This document shows positions 26,432 through 35,126 of a stretch of 64,000 nucleotides of DNA, in pieces. The position numbers were made by a program, and so were the translations under genes. Numbering within the stretch: position 1 is the stretch's first letter; every line of letters begins with the position of its first letter. The DNA lies in NCBI GenBank assembly GCA_949293315.1, contig CASFCH010000027.1, positions 52,177 to 116,176 of the forward strand, given 5' to 3'. The notes beneath the pieces are model-generated. The model saw only the letters and a list, made by a program, of their open reading frames with translations. It was not told the origin of the DNA and did not search any database. This stretch comes from an uncultured Oscillospiraceae bacterium. Its GTDB lineage: Bacteria > Bacillota > Clostridia > Oscillospirales > Acutalibacteraceae.

Positions 26432-26815
26432 TCAGGCTCCCATTCTGTTGCCCATCCGAGCGCCGGCCCGGGAACGGGTGCATTTGATGTTTTCCTGTTC
26501 GGCCGCATTCCTGTTGCTTTGGCGGGAGCGCTGTTGTACCTGGTCCCCACAAGGACTGCCTCCGCTTGTCCCAACACAGGGACAGGAATCCGGACGGTGA
26601 TCACAGATGCCGTCACCGTCCGCGTCCACGTAGTTTGCCCCCTGCCCACCGGGTGCTTCGCCGTTGCTCTGGGCGATTATGCGGTTATCGCAGATCCCGT
26701 CCCCGTCGGTGTCGGAAAAGTTCCGCCCGGCATCGGAACCGGCTGCAGCGGCGCCCGCCACCCCACCGGATGCCAGTATGATGGCCGATAAAATACCTGC
26801 CAGTGCCTTTTTCAT
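26432..26815 (-). CDS. Secreted protein with two calcium-binding DxDGDG repeats
   Basis: A 127-residue secreted protein with a signal peptide (residues 1-25, MKKALAG... to AAAA) and two near-identical repeats, DTDGDGICDN (35-44) and DADGDGICDH (64-73), like thrombospondin type-3 or EF-hand loops that bind calcium, each with a Cys. The tail is rich in Ser, Arg and Gln. AAGGAGGG precedes the ATG. It is first in the operon with the ECF sigma factor (20 bases ahead). It could be an envelope sensor or a target of that sigma factor. I do not recognise a named family. Confidence 0.65.
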   Translation of the reverse strand: MKKALAGILSAIILASGGVAGAAAAGSDAGRNFSDTDGDGICDNRIIAQSNGEAPGGQGANYVDADGDGICDHRPDSCPCVGTSGGSPCGDQVQQRSRQSNRNAAEQENIKCTRSRAGARMGNRMGA

Positions 26816-26918
26816 CGTAAGCCCTCCTTAATAAAGATGGAATCGTTTGGGTTGCCTTCACCATGAATACGATTGACGGAGGGGAATCCATTCGGCGTTC
26901 TGAAAAATTTCAATATTT

Positions 26919-27500
26919 CTATTTGATGCTTTCGTTTTTTGCAGGGCGGTGCGCCAGGAAGCAGTCCGCCTCATGGGAGTTGATTACCCCCACCGCCTGA
27001 AGATAGGCATAGATGATGGTGGTGCCCACAAACGTCATGCTGCGCTTTTTCAGATCGTTTGAGATTGCGTCGGAGAGGGGAGAGGATGCTTTCCCCAGCT
27101 CGAATATCGTTTTGCCGCCCGTCCAGTGCCAGAGATAGGCGGAAAAACTGCCGTAATCCCGCTGAATCTCGCGAAAAATCCGGGCGTTGCGGACAGCGGC
27201 GGCAATTTTCCGCCGGTTGCGGATGATGCCGCGATCCTGCGCAAGTGCTTCCAGCTTTTCCGACCCGTAGGCGCACACCTTGTCCAGATCAAAGTGGTCG
27301 AACGCCCGGCGAAAGGATTCCCGTTTGTTGAGCACGCACTCCCAGGAGAGCCCCGCCTGAAAGGATTCAAGGATCAGCATCTCAAACAGATGGTGATCGT
27401 CGTGCACAGGTACGCCCCACTCCTCATCGTGGTAGCGGATGTAGTGTTCATTTTTCGGATTTGCCCACGGGCACCTGTTTTTTCCATCCGGCCACGCCAT
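26919..27500 (-). CDS. tag: DNA-3-methyladenine glycosylase I
   Basis: A 193-residue base-excision enzyme that removes 3-methyladenine from alkylated DNA. It has the Tag signature: RCPW at 9-12, His24 in YHDEEWG, the catalytic Glu45 in MLILESFQAGLSW, and the C-terminal HEADC that completes the zinc site. GGGAGG precedes the ATG at 27500. It has its own promoter on the minus strand and a divergent acetyltransferase gene behind it. Confidence 0.94.
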   Translation of the reverse strand: MAWPDGKNRCPWANPKNEHYIRYHDEEWGVPVHDDHHLFEMLILESFQAGLSWECVLNKRESFRRAFDHFDLDKVCAYGSEKLEALAQDRGIIRNRRKIAAAVRNARIFREIQRDYGSFSAYLWHWTGGKTIFELGKASSPLSDAISNDLKKRSMTFVGTTIIYAYLQAVGVINSHEADCFLAHRPAKNESIK

Positions 27501-27591
27501 GGCTGCTTCCTCCCGTACGGTTCCTCAATGGGAAATGTTGTTATAGAATTCGGCGGAATCGTACAAGACGATGCCGGGAAATTCTGTTATC

Positions 27592-27620
27592 ATTATACCA
27601 GACTGCCATCATGCCATCAA
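27592..27620 (-). promoter_or_regulatory. Sigma-A promoter of tag
   Basis: On the minus strand, TTGATG (27615-27620), a 17-bp spacer and a perfect TATAAT (27592-27597). Leader of about 85 nt to the ATG at 27500. Confidence 0.75.
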
Positions 27621-27672
27621 GCGGGCACAGCGTATGTGCCGGAATCGTTAAAGAGAACGGAGCGGATGATTT

Positions 27673-28287
27673 ATGGATTTTAAAGAGAAAATGCACGGTG
27701 GATATCTCTACTACCCGAACGATGAGGAGATCATGCGCGAGCAGTTCGTCTGCCTGGAAAAGCTGTGCGATTTTAACGCCACGCGCCCATCGGAGATGGA
27801 AAAGCGCAATCAGCTTTTGCGCGAGATGTTTGCGGAGATCGGGGAGAACTGCTATATCGAGCCGCCCCTGCGTGCCAACTGGGGCGGCCACCATGTCCAT
27901 TTTGGCAAGGGCGTGTATGCGAATTTTAATCTTACGCTGGTGGACGATACGCATATCTATGTGGGGGATTACACGATGTTCGGCCCCAATGTGACGGTCG
28001 CTACGGCGGGGCATCCGATTCTGCCGGAGCTGCGGGAGCAGGGGTACCAGTATAACGCGCCCGTGCACATCGGTAAAAATTGCTGGATCGGGGCCGGGGC
28101 AATCATTGTTCCCGGTGTTACAATCGGGGATAATGTGGTGATCGGCGCGGGGAGCATCGTCACCAAGGATATCCCGTCAAACGTCGTGGCGGTCGGCAAC
28201 CCCTGCAAAGTGCTTCGGGCGGTCAATGACCATGACCGAGAGTACTACTTTAAGGATCGGAAAATCCCGCCGGAGCTCTTGGAGTGA
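27673..28287 (+). CDS. Maltose/galactoside O-acetyltransferase family (LbH)
   Basis: A 204-residue acetyltransferase of the Maa/LacA family, which moves acetyl from acetyl-CoA to a sugar hydroxyl. The N-terminal mac domain (about 1-55, EKMHGGYLYYPNDEEI) precedes a left-handed beta-helix of hexapeptide repeats (about 60-185) carrying the catalytic His114 in TAGHPI and the acetyl-CoA end GDNVVIGAGSIV. It stands alone, with a terminator following, and is divergent from tag. Confidence 0.9.
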   Translation: MDFKEKMHGGYLYYPNDEEIMREQFVCLEKLCDFNATRPSEMEKRNQLLREMFAEIGENCYIEPPLRANWGGHHVHFGKGVYANFNLTLVDDTHIYVGDYTMFGPNVTVATAGHPILPELREQGYQYNAPVHIGKNCWIGAGAIIVPGVTIGDNVVIGAGSIVTKDIPSNVVAVGNPCKVLRAVNDHDREYYFKDRKIPPELLE

Positions 28288-28303
28288 ATCGAGTAAAAAA
28301 GAG

Positions 28304-28340
28304 GGCGCGGTCCGCTGCAAAAACGGACCGCGCCTTTTTT
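28304..28340 (+). terminator. Terminator of acetyltransferase gene
   Basis: GGCGCGGTCCG (28304-28314) and CGGACCGCGCC (28324-28334) form a perfect 11-bp stem, followed by TTTTTT. Confidence 0.9.
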
Positions 28341-28363
28341 GCTCGATTGATGTTCCGCCGCGC

Positions 28364-29941
28364 TTACGTCCTCAACCGGAAGGTTTTGGGCGCAAGGCGG
28401 TATACCAAAATGCTCGCGACAATGCTGTAAAGCACACAGAAAACAATCGTCATGATTCCAAATATCAGTATCGGCATACGCAGCCGCATCAGAACAAAGC
28501 AGACGACATAGGTAACGGATAAAACAATCCGGTATGTGCCGCTTTTCAGCTCCGTCCCTGCGTTGTAAGGCTGGAGTAGATAGTAAATCGTCAGGTAATG
28601 AATCGAGAAGAACAGGCTCATACACAGGATAGAAACAATCAGCACCACATAGTTGAGCGGATTGTCCGTCCCGCCGCTGGCAAACAGGATCAGTGCCAGC
28701 CCAATACCAATAACCAGCGCCGGAACAGCGTTGATTTTCATGATCTCACGCAGGCGGATCTGAAACAGCCGCAGGATAAAGCTCGGCTGCTTATAGAACG
28801 AATAGGTCAGCAGGCTGTGATCGCAGTTCATAAAAAGCGCCTGTGTAAAGTTCGTGCCACGGTTAATGGCGTACATGATAAACACAAAGTACGGAAGCCA
28901 AGTCATCACAATTTTGTTAATGACGGTTTTTTCTTCGGGCAGCAGATAGACTCCTGCCAGCACGGCGGCGACAAGGAAAGCGCATACATAGGAAATCTTC
29001 TTTGTGGAGTTCCATAGGATCTTTTTGTGCCTTTTGATAAACAGTTCATTGAGGTACTCAAAACCCTTGCGGCTGCTTGTAATGGAAGTATCTGCGGATA
29101 TTTTTTTCTCATTGACCTTTTTTACAACCTGCGCCGTCGCAGCGCTGTCCATCTGATAGGTTAAGCCTGCCAGCAACTCTTTGTTAATGGCGTAATAATC
29201 ACGGAAGGTCAGCACCTTTTTCAGCCCGATTGCTCCCAACGGAATACAAGATAAAAAGAGGATCATTGCCGCCAACTCCGGTACGGCAAACCCAAAAGCC
29301 GGCGGAACATAGGCGGCGGCTAAAAGAAGGGCGATACAGCCCCACACATATTTGGACAGCTTGTTTTCGTTGTAGCCAAGGCCCCTTTTCTCATAATCCC
29401 ACAGGGTGACAGCCGCCGCAAACAGCTTCATACCCGCTATGCAAAGGGGCAGGAGCAGACAAAACCACAGAGGTACGCCTCTGTCCATACCGAATAGAAT
29501 CGTAAATGGCATAAAGCCGACAACGACTTTCAGAATGGAGTAAAAATAGTTTACCAGCGTATATTCCCGTGCGTTCATTCGCATAAGAATCATCGCATAA
29601 TATTTATCCTTTGTCGGATTGAAAAGGTGCGTGTTTTCAAAGCTTCCGATTACCGTGAGAATCAGCAGAATATGCAGGAAAACCTCATTCTCCGGCAGCG
29701 TTTTATAAAGGATACCGATACCGCATACCATCGTGATAAAGTAAAGGAACTTGCCGAGAAACGCAGATACGATTTCCCACAGTACGGACAAAATATTCGC
29801 AAAAACTTTCAGTCCCTTTACTTGATACAGCGTTGCCGGAAGCAGCCGCTTTAAGAGCGGGATCTGCTTTAAGGAAAACAGGATACCATTGACACGGTAT
29901 GTATTTTTCAGGGAAAAAGATATTTTGAGCGTCTTATACAT
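28364..29941 (-). CDS. ABC exporter permease, large membrane protein (EcsB/YhaP-like)
   Basis: A 525-residue protein with about ten to twelve hydrophobic helices and charged loops, starting at ATG 29941 (GGGAGGAAGGAA upstream) and overlapping the ATPase gene by eight bases. No enzyme motif is seen. Paired with the ATPase just upstream it is the permease half of an ABC-2-like exporter, such as a bacteriocin or lantibiotic resistance pump or an EcsAB type. Its base composition is visibly lower in GC than its neighbours, hinting at transfer. Confidence 0.72.
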   Translation of the reverse strand: MYKTLKISFSLKNTYRVNGILFSLKQIPLLKRLLPATLYQVKGLKVFANILSVLWEIVSAFLGKFLYFITMVCGIGILYKTLPENEVFLHILLILTVIGSFENTHLFNPTKDKYYAMILMRMNAREYTLVNYFYSILKVVVGFMPFTILFGMDRGVPLWFCLLLPLCIAGMKLFAAAVTLWDYEKRGLGYNENKLSKYVWGCIALLLAAAYVPPAFGFAVPELAAMILFLSCIPLGAIGLKKVLTFRDYYAINKELLAGLTYQMDSAATAQVVKKVNEKKISADTSITSSRKGFEYLNELFIKRHKKILWNSTKKISYVCAFLVAAVLAGVYLLPEEKTVINKIVMTWLPYFVFIMYAINRGTNFTQALFMNCDHSLLTYSFYKQPSFILRLFQIRLREIMKINAVPALVIGIGLALILFASGGTDNPLNYVVLIVSILCMSLFFSIHYLTIYYLLQPYNAGTELKSGTYRIVLSVTYVVCFVLMRLRMPILIFGIMTIVFCVLYSIVASILVYRLAPKTFRLRT

Positions 29942-30644
29942 TTCCTTCCTCCCGGAGCGCCGCAATGATCTTATCCTTAAAATCCCGGCTGTTCAGATCG
30001 GTTTTCTCCACGACCTCCAGTTCTCCGTGATTGAGCGGCACGATCTCATCGCAGAGGTCAAGCGCCAAATCCATAATATGGGTGGAAAAAATGGTAATAC
30101 GGTCTTGTTTCAACGAACGGAGCAGTTGTTTCATCTCTTCCGCCACCACGACATCAAGGGATGTCAAAGGCTCGTCCAGCAGCAGAATATTCGGCTGGGC
30201 GATGATGTTGATGAGCATTTGCATTTTGTTTTTCATACCGTGGGAATAGTCCTTGAGCAGTTTATCCCTGTCCTCCGGTTCAATGCTCATATAGTCAAAA
30301 TACTCGTCAATGCTTTTCGGATTTTTGATAGACTTCTCATTGATGTCCATAAAGAACTTCAAAAACTCTCTGCCCGTAAGGAATTCCGGTACAGTAGGGG
30401 TAGAGAGTACATATCCGATGTCCTCTGCGGCTACCTCACGGCGGACGCCGTTTTCATCTTCTATATAGAAATTGCCGCTGTCCGCCTTCAAATCCCTGTT
30501 CAGGCAGTTGAACAGCGTTGTTTTACCGGCGCCGTTTCTGCCGAGCAGCCCATAAATTTTCCCTTCATCAAAGGTAAAATCAATATCTCTGAGGACTTCC
30601 TTTTTCTCAAAACTCTTGGATAAATGCTCAATCACAAATTTCAT
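29934..30644 (-). CDS. ABC exporter ATP-binding protein
   Basis: A 236-residue ATPase. Start ATG 30644 (CGGAGG close upstream), giving MKFVIEHLSKSFEKKEV. Walker A is GRNGAGKTTL, the signature YSHGMKNKMQM and Walker B NILLLDEPLTSLD. It lacks a long C-terminal domain, as in bacitracin and lantibiotic exporter ATPases. The signature has H in place of the usual GG, a common exporter variant. Low-GC like its partner. Confidence 0.88.
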   Translation of the reverse strand: MKFVIEHLSKSFEKKEVLRDIDFTFDEGKIYGLLGRNGAGKTTLFNCLNRDLKADSGNFYIEDENGVRREVAAEDIGYVLSTPTVPEFLTGREFLKFFMDINEKSIKNPKSIDEYFDYMSIEPEDRDKLLKDYSHGMKNKMQMLINIIAQPNILLLDEPLTSLDVVVAEEMKQLLRSLKQDRITIFSTHIMDLALDLCDEIVPLNHGELEVVEKTDLNSRDFKDKIIAALREEGNV

Positions 30645-30759
30645 AATATCCTCCGTCATATCTTATGCCGGGAACGCGCCGTCTAAGATTGTTTCAGCAA
30701 AAACCACCAATAAGGACAATCCGGATGAAAGTCACGCACCGTTTTTATTCAGGGAAGGG

Positions 30760-31656
30760 TCAGGCCTGTTTCGCCTGATAGACTTTCACGTAATCGACCA
30801 CAAAGTCCGCCGGCATCGTTCCCTCAGGATTGTTGCGGATATCGCCGGACCAGGTGAACTGGTTGCCCTGGTTGGCGGGATTTGCGCTGTCGGTCTCTCC
30901 GGCAATCTCCACGGACAGCCACAGGAATTCCGGGGACTGTGAGACGCCCCACTTGGTGCGCCAGGTCTCCTGCCCGTTGATATAAAAGATATATTCATCC
31001 TCCGTCCACATCAGGCCATAGGTGTTGAACTCGCTGTACATATCGTTTTGCACCTGGTATTGGTTGGATACGCGGGACTGGTGCTCGTCACCATACCCAT
31101 CGATGTGTACGGTGTGCATGGTAGTGTTGCGGTAGGTCTCCGCGGGCATCTGCGGATCGTTGTAGTAGGGGGACTCCATGATGTCGATCTCCGCGCCGTT
31201 TTTGCCGCCCTCGGTCACGTCGCTCATTGTCTGGGACTGCATCCAGAATGCGCTCCACAGGCCCTCGGCCGCCGGGGCCTTGCACCGGACTTCAAAGTAA
31301 CCGTAGGTGTATTCTTTCAGATTGCGGGAGGAGCAGGTGCCCGTGTACCAGCCCGGGCCGTAGGCGCCGTCCTCCTTGTACTCGGTGCGGATAATCAGGT
31401 TTCCGTCCTGTGTAAAGCACTGGGCGGGATCCCAGTACCCGCCGCGGCGCTCCGGGGTCTCCGGCGTGGTATTCCAGACGGTGGGATCCAGCTCCCCGTC
31501 AAACTGCTCGTCCAGGACGAGTTCCATCCCCTCCAGATTTGGAGATTTATCGGGGCCTGGCTGTTTGACCGAATCGGAGTTACAGGCGGTCAGTCCGGCG
31601 GCCAGCAGTACGCCGGACAGGGTTAGTGATACACTTTTTAACACGGGATTTTTCAT
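30760..31656 (-). CDS. GH16 beta-glucanase lipoprotein
   Basis: A 298-residue lipoprotein (signal 1-24, lipobox L-T-A-C with Cys25) holding one GH16 catalytic domain. The active-site motif is E-I-D-I-M-E: Glu156 nucleophile, Asp158, Glu161 acid/base. It has TYGYFEVRCKAP before it, as in laminarinases and lichenases. Unlike the 634-residue enzyme at 11120 it has no accessory domain. It would be anchored to the outer face of the membrane and release oligosaccharides for the importer at 20494. Preceded by GGGAGG. Confidence 0.92.
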   Translation of the reverse strand: MKNPVLKSVSLTLSGVLLAAGLTACNSDSVKQPGPDKSPNLEGMELVLDEQFDGELDPTVWNTTPETPERRGGYWDPAQCFTQDGNLIIRTEYKEDGAYGPGWYTGTCSSRNLKEYTYGYFEVRCKAPAAEGLWSAFWMQSQTMSDVTEGGKNGAEIDIMESPYYNDPQMPAETYRNTTMHTVHIDGYGDEHQSRVSNQYQVQNDMYSEFNTYGLMWTEDEYIFYINGQETWRTKWGVSQSPEFLWLSVEIAGETDSANPANQGNQFTWSGDIRNNPEGTMPADFVVDYVKVYQAKQA

Positions 31657-31686
31657 TGCTTTTCCTCCCTTTCTGATTACAGGTTT

Positions 31687-31714
31687 ATGATAAAAAGATC
31701 CTGCTATTTGTCAA
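31687..31714 (-). promoter_or_regulatory. Sigma-A promoter of the GH16 lipoprotein gene
   Basis: On the minus strand a perfect TTGACA (31709-31714), 16 bp, TATCAT (31687-31692). Its -35 overlaps the end of the upstream GNAT gene. Confidence 0.65.
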
Positions 31715-32181
31715 ATCAATTTGTGGGACACTGATGACCAGCACTTTTTCAGATACACCATGTCCCGCAGCTGCACGCCGTCCTCATAGATAGGGTGGTC
31801 ATAGTGATCGGTGAAAAAATTGGGGACGGTATGCGAGCGGGTAAAGCCGCAGTGCTCGTAAAAACCGGCGGTGGAGGGGACGTCGCCCGTGCCCACCAGC
31901 AGGGTGTTCCCCGGCAGGCCGTAACGGGCAAAGAGAAAGTTCAGCAGCGCCCGGCCGTACCCCTTGCCCTGATCGTGTGGGTTTACGGCGATGTTTTTTA
32001 GCTCGTAGATGCAGTCCGATTCCCGCGTTACCACGCACACGCCTTTCAGATCCGGGTCGTACAGGGCAAACAGGTCCCCGCGGGACAGATAGCGGCGCAC
32101 CATGTTCTCCTGCTCGTCGCCCAGGAGGAGCAGATCCATATAATGTTCTTTTTCCAGGTTGGAAATTTTGCGAATTTCCAC
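31711..32181 (-). CDS. GNAT-family N-acetyltransferase
   Basis: A 156-residue acetyltransferase, starting at GTG 32181 with GGGAGG seven bases upstream. The acetyl-CoA loop motif is NPHDQGKGYGRALL (about 68-81), then LLVGTG and a C-terminal segment with FYEHCGF. Its acceptor is unknown. The start lies at the edge of a long repeat-rich, gene-free region. Confidence 0.85.
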   Translation of the reverse strand: MEIRKISNLEKEHYMDLLLLGDEQENMVRRYLSRGDLFALYDPDLKGVCVVTRESDCIYELKNIAVNPHDQGKGYGRALLNFLFARYGLPGNTLLVGTGDVPSTAGFYEHCGFTRSHTVPNFFTDHYDHPIYEDGVQLRDMVYLKKCWSSVSHKLI

Positions 32182-32209
32182 CGCGACGCCTCCCAACTGT
32201 TGAATTTTT

Positions 32210-32906
32210 TTCGGTTACAGGTCCGCTTTGAACGGACAAGAATTTCTTCCCTCATCAGGCCGACTTGTCGGCCAGCTTCCCCCGCATGGGAAGCCTTGGA
32301 TTTGTGCAGATATTTTATAGAACCTTTTCATGCGCTTTCTGGGAACCGTCGCTCTGTACGGCGGAACACTGAGGGCAGCGTTCCCTACGGAAGTTGGTAC
32401 AAAAAAGTAATTTACGGGAAGCAGGCAGATTTTTTTGAGCTGTTTTTACATCGTACGCCGCTTGAAGTTTGCACAAGTCCTCGTAGGGAACGCCGCCCCG
32501 GCGTTCCGTCCGGCATAGCCGGAACAATGCCAGATATTACCGCAGGGAAAACGCCGAATAGTGGTGATTGTACGGACTTGTAGATTATACCTCTTGGGGC
32601 TTTCTCTTTCGGGGAAAAGGGTGCCCGCCTGCGGAGCAGAGGCGACACGTGAATGTGTAACCGGAGGGTTGTCGGCTGAAAACTACTGGATTGTTATAGG
32701 CCTTTTCCCTGTAACAATCCCTCTGTCTCATCCTTCGGCTTCGACACCTCCTTTACACAAGGGAGGCTTATTGGACTGTATAAACCTCCGCCCCATACCG
32801 CCAAAAGTTGGTAGCGGCAACGCACCGCCGCGCGGGCGTTCACTACCGAGCAGGTGCGCCAAGCGTGACTTTTTGTGGCAAGGAGGAGCAGCGGTACACG
32901 GGGAAT
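32210..32906. repeat. Gene-free mosaic of dispersed palindromic repeats
   Basis: About 700 bases with no supported gene. Small hairpins are visible: GTCCG/CGGAC near 32219-32235, GGCCGAC/TCGGCC near 32256-32272 and GCTTCCC/GGGAAGC near 32275-32294. Near 32838-32896 a stretch (complement CTCCTCCTTGCCACAAAAAG) matches the palindromic units at 63600-64000. The left part (CAGCTTCCC...) and the CCTCCTTT-ACACAAGGGAGG stretch at 32748-32768 have the look of dispersed intergenic repeats of gut Clostridia. It probably consists of decayed repeat copies. Confidence 0.55.
32374..32497. repeat. 124-bp element with inverted-repeat ends
   Basis: GGCAGCGTTCCCTACG (32374-32389) is repeated inverted as CGTAGGGAACGCCGCC (32482-32497), 15 of 16 bases matching. 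The right end also occurs at 63684-63699 and 63874-63889 (CCTCGTAGGGAACGC), so these ends belong to a repeat family of the genome. Confidence 0.55.
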
Positions 32907-33638
32907 TCAGAAATCCTTCAGTTTTTCCAGCAGAGTGGTCAGTTCGTCCCATTTGTGAATATGCAGGTGCTCGCACTGCGGGACCTGCTCATCGGCATGA
33001 TCCTTGCCCGTGATATGATCAACCCAGACGGGATAAATCCCCACCTGGGCGGCGCCCTCGATATCGTCCTGCGGGTTGTCGCCGCAATACCAGACCTCAT
33101 CGGCACGCAGCCCGGCCTTCCGGAGGGCAATGTCAAACAAAAGGCGGTTGGGCTTGCGGACCAGATAGTCGCTCGAGGTCATCACAAACTCGAACTGGTG
33201 GTGGGGCAGCAGCCGGTTAAACCGCTGTGTCAGAGCCGCGCCCGACCACAGCAGGTTGCTGATCACAGCGCTCCGGATTCCATTTTTGTTGATGTAGTCA
33301 AGCATCGCACCGGCGCCCGGCACAGCCGCCCCCGGACAGGCTGCATCCCAGAATGTCGTTTCCATCTCGACGGGGGAGAGCGAAAAGGTGATCCCGAGGG
33401 ATTCATACAGCACACGGTTGCCAACCTGACTGCCAATATCATAGCCGATTTTGCGCACGCTTTCAATATACCGGCCAAAGATCTGTTCCGCGCCCTTTTG
33501 GACATCTGCGATCGTGCAGTTGTTCGGATTGCCGGCGGCGTATTTCAGCAGCGCGGCATTCCCTCTGGCCGAATCCCAGTCCGGCTCACACAGCAGGGTG
33601 TTGCCGTAGTCGAAAAGGATCATTTTTGGGTATTTCAT
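32907..33638 (-). CDS. HAD-superfamily hydrolase
   Basis: A 243-residue HAD protein; start ATG 33638 (GGGGGG upstream). Motif I is FDYGNTLL (Asp10), with Gly at the position of the second Asp that phosphatases usually have; motif II is SNLLWSG and motif IV GDNPQDD (about 197-203). The DxG variant resembles YjjG-like and dehalogenase-type members, so the substrate is open: a nucleotide or sugar phosphate is plausible but unproven. It sits just beyond the repeat region and is followed by the gatB terminator. Confidence 0.85.
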   Translation of the reverse strand: MKYPKMILFDYGNTLLCEPDWDSARGNAALLKYAAGNPNNCTIADVQKGAEQIFGRYIESVRKIGYDIGSQVGNRVLYESLGITFSLSPVEMETTFWDAACPGAAVPGAGAMLDYINKNGIRSAVISNLLWSGAALTQRFNRLLPHHQFEFVMTSSDYLVRKPNRLLFDIALRKAGLRADEVWYCGDNPQDDIEGAAQVGIYPVWVDHITGKDHADEQVPQCEHLHIHKWDELTTLLEKLKDF

Positions 33639-33656
33639 GGAAACATCCCCCCCATG

Positions 33657-33693
33657 CAAAACGCCCCGTCCATCCGGTTCGGAAGGGCGGGGC
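33657..33693 (-). terminator. Terminator of the aspS-gatCAB operon
   Basis: On the minus strand GCCCCGCCCTTCC pairs with GGATGGACGGGGC (two mismatches), then GTTTTG. It follows the gatB stop by a few bases. Confidence 0.65.
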
Positions 33694-33704
33694 AGTGTTG
33701 GATT

Positions 33705-35126
33705 TTAATTGTCGAGCAGCTCCCGGAGCATTTTGGTGACCTCCTGTGCCGGTGCCTGGCCGCGCAGCTCACGCATACACTGGCCGATCAGGTATTGGAG
33801 GGCTTGCGTCTTGCCGCCCTTGTATTCGTTCACGGATTTTTCGTTGGCGGCGATCACCTTTTCAACCACCGGTTTGATCGCACCGGTGTCGGTGACGATT
33901 TCCAGTTTATTCTCTTTAATATACTGCTCCGGGTCTATGTGATCGCTGAACACCTTTTCAAAGACCTTGCGCGCCGTCTGACGGCTGATCTTTTTCCCGT
34001 TGAGGAGCTTGATAAGCGTCGCGAGTGCGGCGGGATCAAAGTCCATCTCCTCCGGCTGCTTTCCGGCGTCCTTGAGCAGGCGCATCACGTCGCCCATGAT
34101 GAAGTTGGACGTCGTCTTGGCGTCGCCGCACAATTCGGACACGGTTTCAAACAGCTCCACCAGCGCCACGGAACCGGTGAGAATGCCTGTATCGTACTCC
34201 GGCAGGCCGAGCTCTTCCATATAGCGGCGCTTTTTGTCCTCCGGCAGCTCCGGCATCTGGGCACGGATCGCCTCGATCTGCTCATCGGTGATGACGATGG
34301 GCGGCAGGTCGGGCTCCGGGAAGTATTTGTAGTCCTGTGCATCTTCCTTGGAGCGCATGCCGGAGCTCTCGCCCTTGGCATCGTCCCAGCGGCGCGTCTC
34401 CTGAATGACTTTGCCGCCGTCCTCCAGGATCTCCGCCTGGCGCTCAAACTCGCTGTTGATGGCGCGGGCGATGGCGCGCAGGGAGTTCATGTTCTTCATC
34501 TCCGTGCGCACGCCGAGGGTATCGCTGCCCTTTTCGCGCACGCTCAGGTTGATATCCGCACGCAGGCTGCCCTCCTGCATCTTGCAGTCGGACACGCCGG
34601 TAAACTGGAGAATGGCGCGCAGCTTTTCGATGTAGTCCACCACTTCCTCCGCACTGCGGAAGTCCGGCTCGCTCACGATCTCCAGCAGCGGCACGCCGCA
34701 GCGATTGTAGTCGGCGAGCGTCCCGTCCGGCGTCGCATCGTGGAGCAGCTTGCCCGCGTCCTCCTCCATGTGGATCTCCTTGATGCGGATCTTTTTGCCG
34801 CCCGTGAGTTCCACATAGCCCTCGGTGCAGATCGGCAGATAGAGCTGAGAGATCTGGTACGCCTTGGGCAGGTCGGGATAAAAGTAGTTCTTGCGGTCAA
34901 ATTTATTCAGCCGGGTAATGTTGCAGTGGGTTGCCAATCCGGTGCGGATCGCGTACTCTACCACTTTTTTGTTCAGCACGGGAAGCGTGCCGGGCATACC
35001 GGAGCACACCTCGCACACGTGGGTGTTGGGTTCGCCGCCGAACTGCGTCGGGCAGGAGCAGAAAATTTTTGTCTTGGTGGCCAGCTCGGTGTGGACCTCC
35101 AGGCCGATTACCATCTCGTAAGCCAT
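33705..35126 (-). CDS. gatB: Asp/Glu-tRNA amidotransferase subunit B
   Basis: A 473-residue kinase-like subunit of GatCAB, which transfers ammonia to misacylated Asp-tRNA(Asn) or Glu-tRNA(Gln). The N-terminus IGLEVHTEL and the zinc-ligand pairs CSCP and CEVCSGMPG are intact, as are the ATP-site residues in IHMEEDAGK and the C-terminal tRNA-binding Yqey-like domain (about 330-473). It overlaps the gatA stop by one base, so the operon is translationally coupled. Confidence 0.96.
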   Translation of the reverse strand: MAYEMVIGLEVHTELATKTKIFCSCPTQFGGEPNTHVCEVCSGMPGTLPVLNKKVVEYAIRTGLATHCNITRLNKFDRKNYFYPDLPKAYQISQLYLPICTEGYVELTGGKKIRIKEIHMEEDAGKLLHDATPDGTLADYNRCGVPLLEIVSEPDFRSAEEVVDYIEKLRAILQFTGVSDCKMQEGSLRADINLSVREKGSDTLGVRTEMKNMNSLRAIARAINSEFERQAEILEDGGKVIQETRRWDDAKGESSGMRSKEDAQDYKYFPEPDLPPIVITDEQIEAIRAQMPELPEDKKRRYMEELGLPEYDTGILTGSVALVELFETVSELCGDAKTTSNFIMGDVMRLLKDAGKQPEEMDFDPAALATLIKLLNGKKISRQTARKVFEKVFSDHIDPEQYIKENKLEIVTDTGAIKPVVEKVIAANEKSVNEYKGGKTQALQYLIGQCMRELRGQAPAQEVTKMLRELLDN

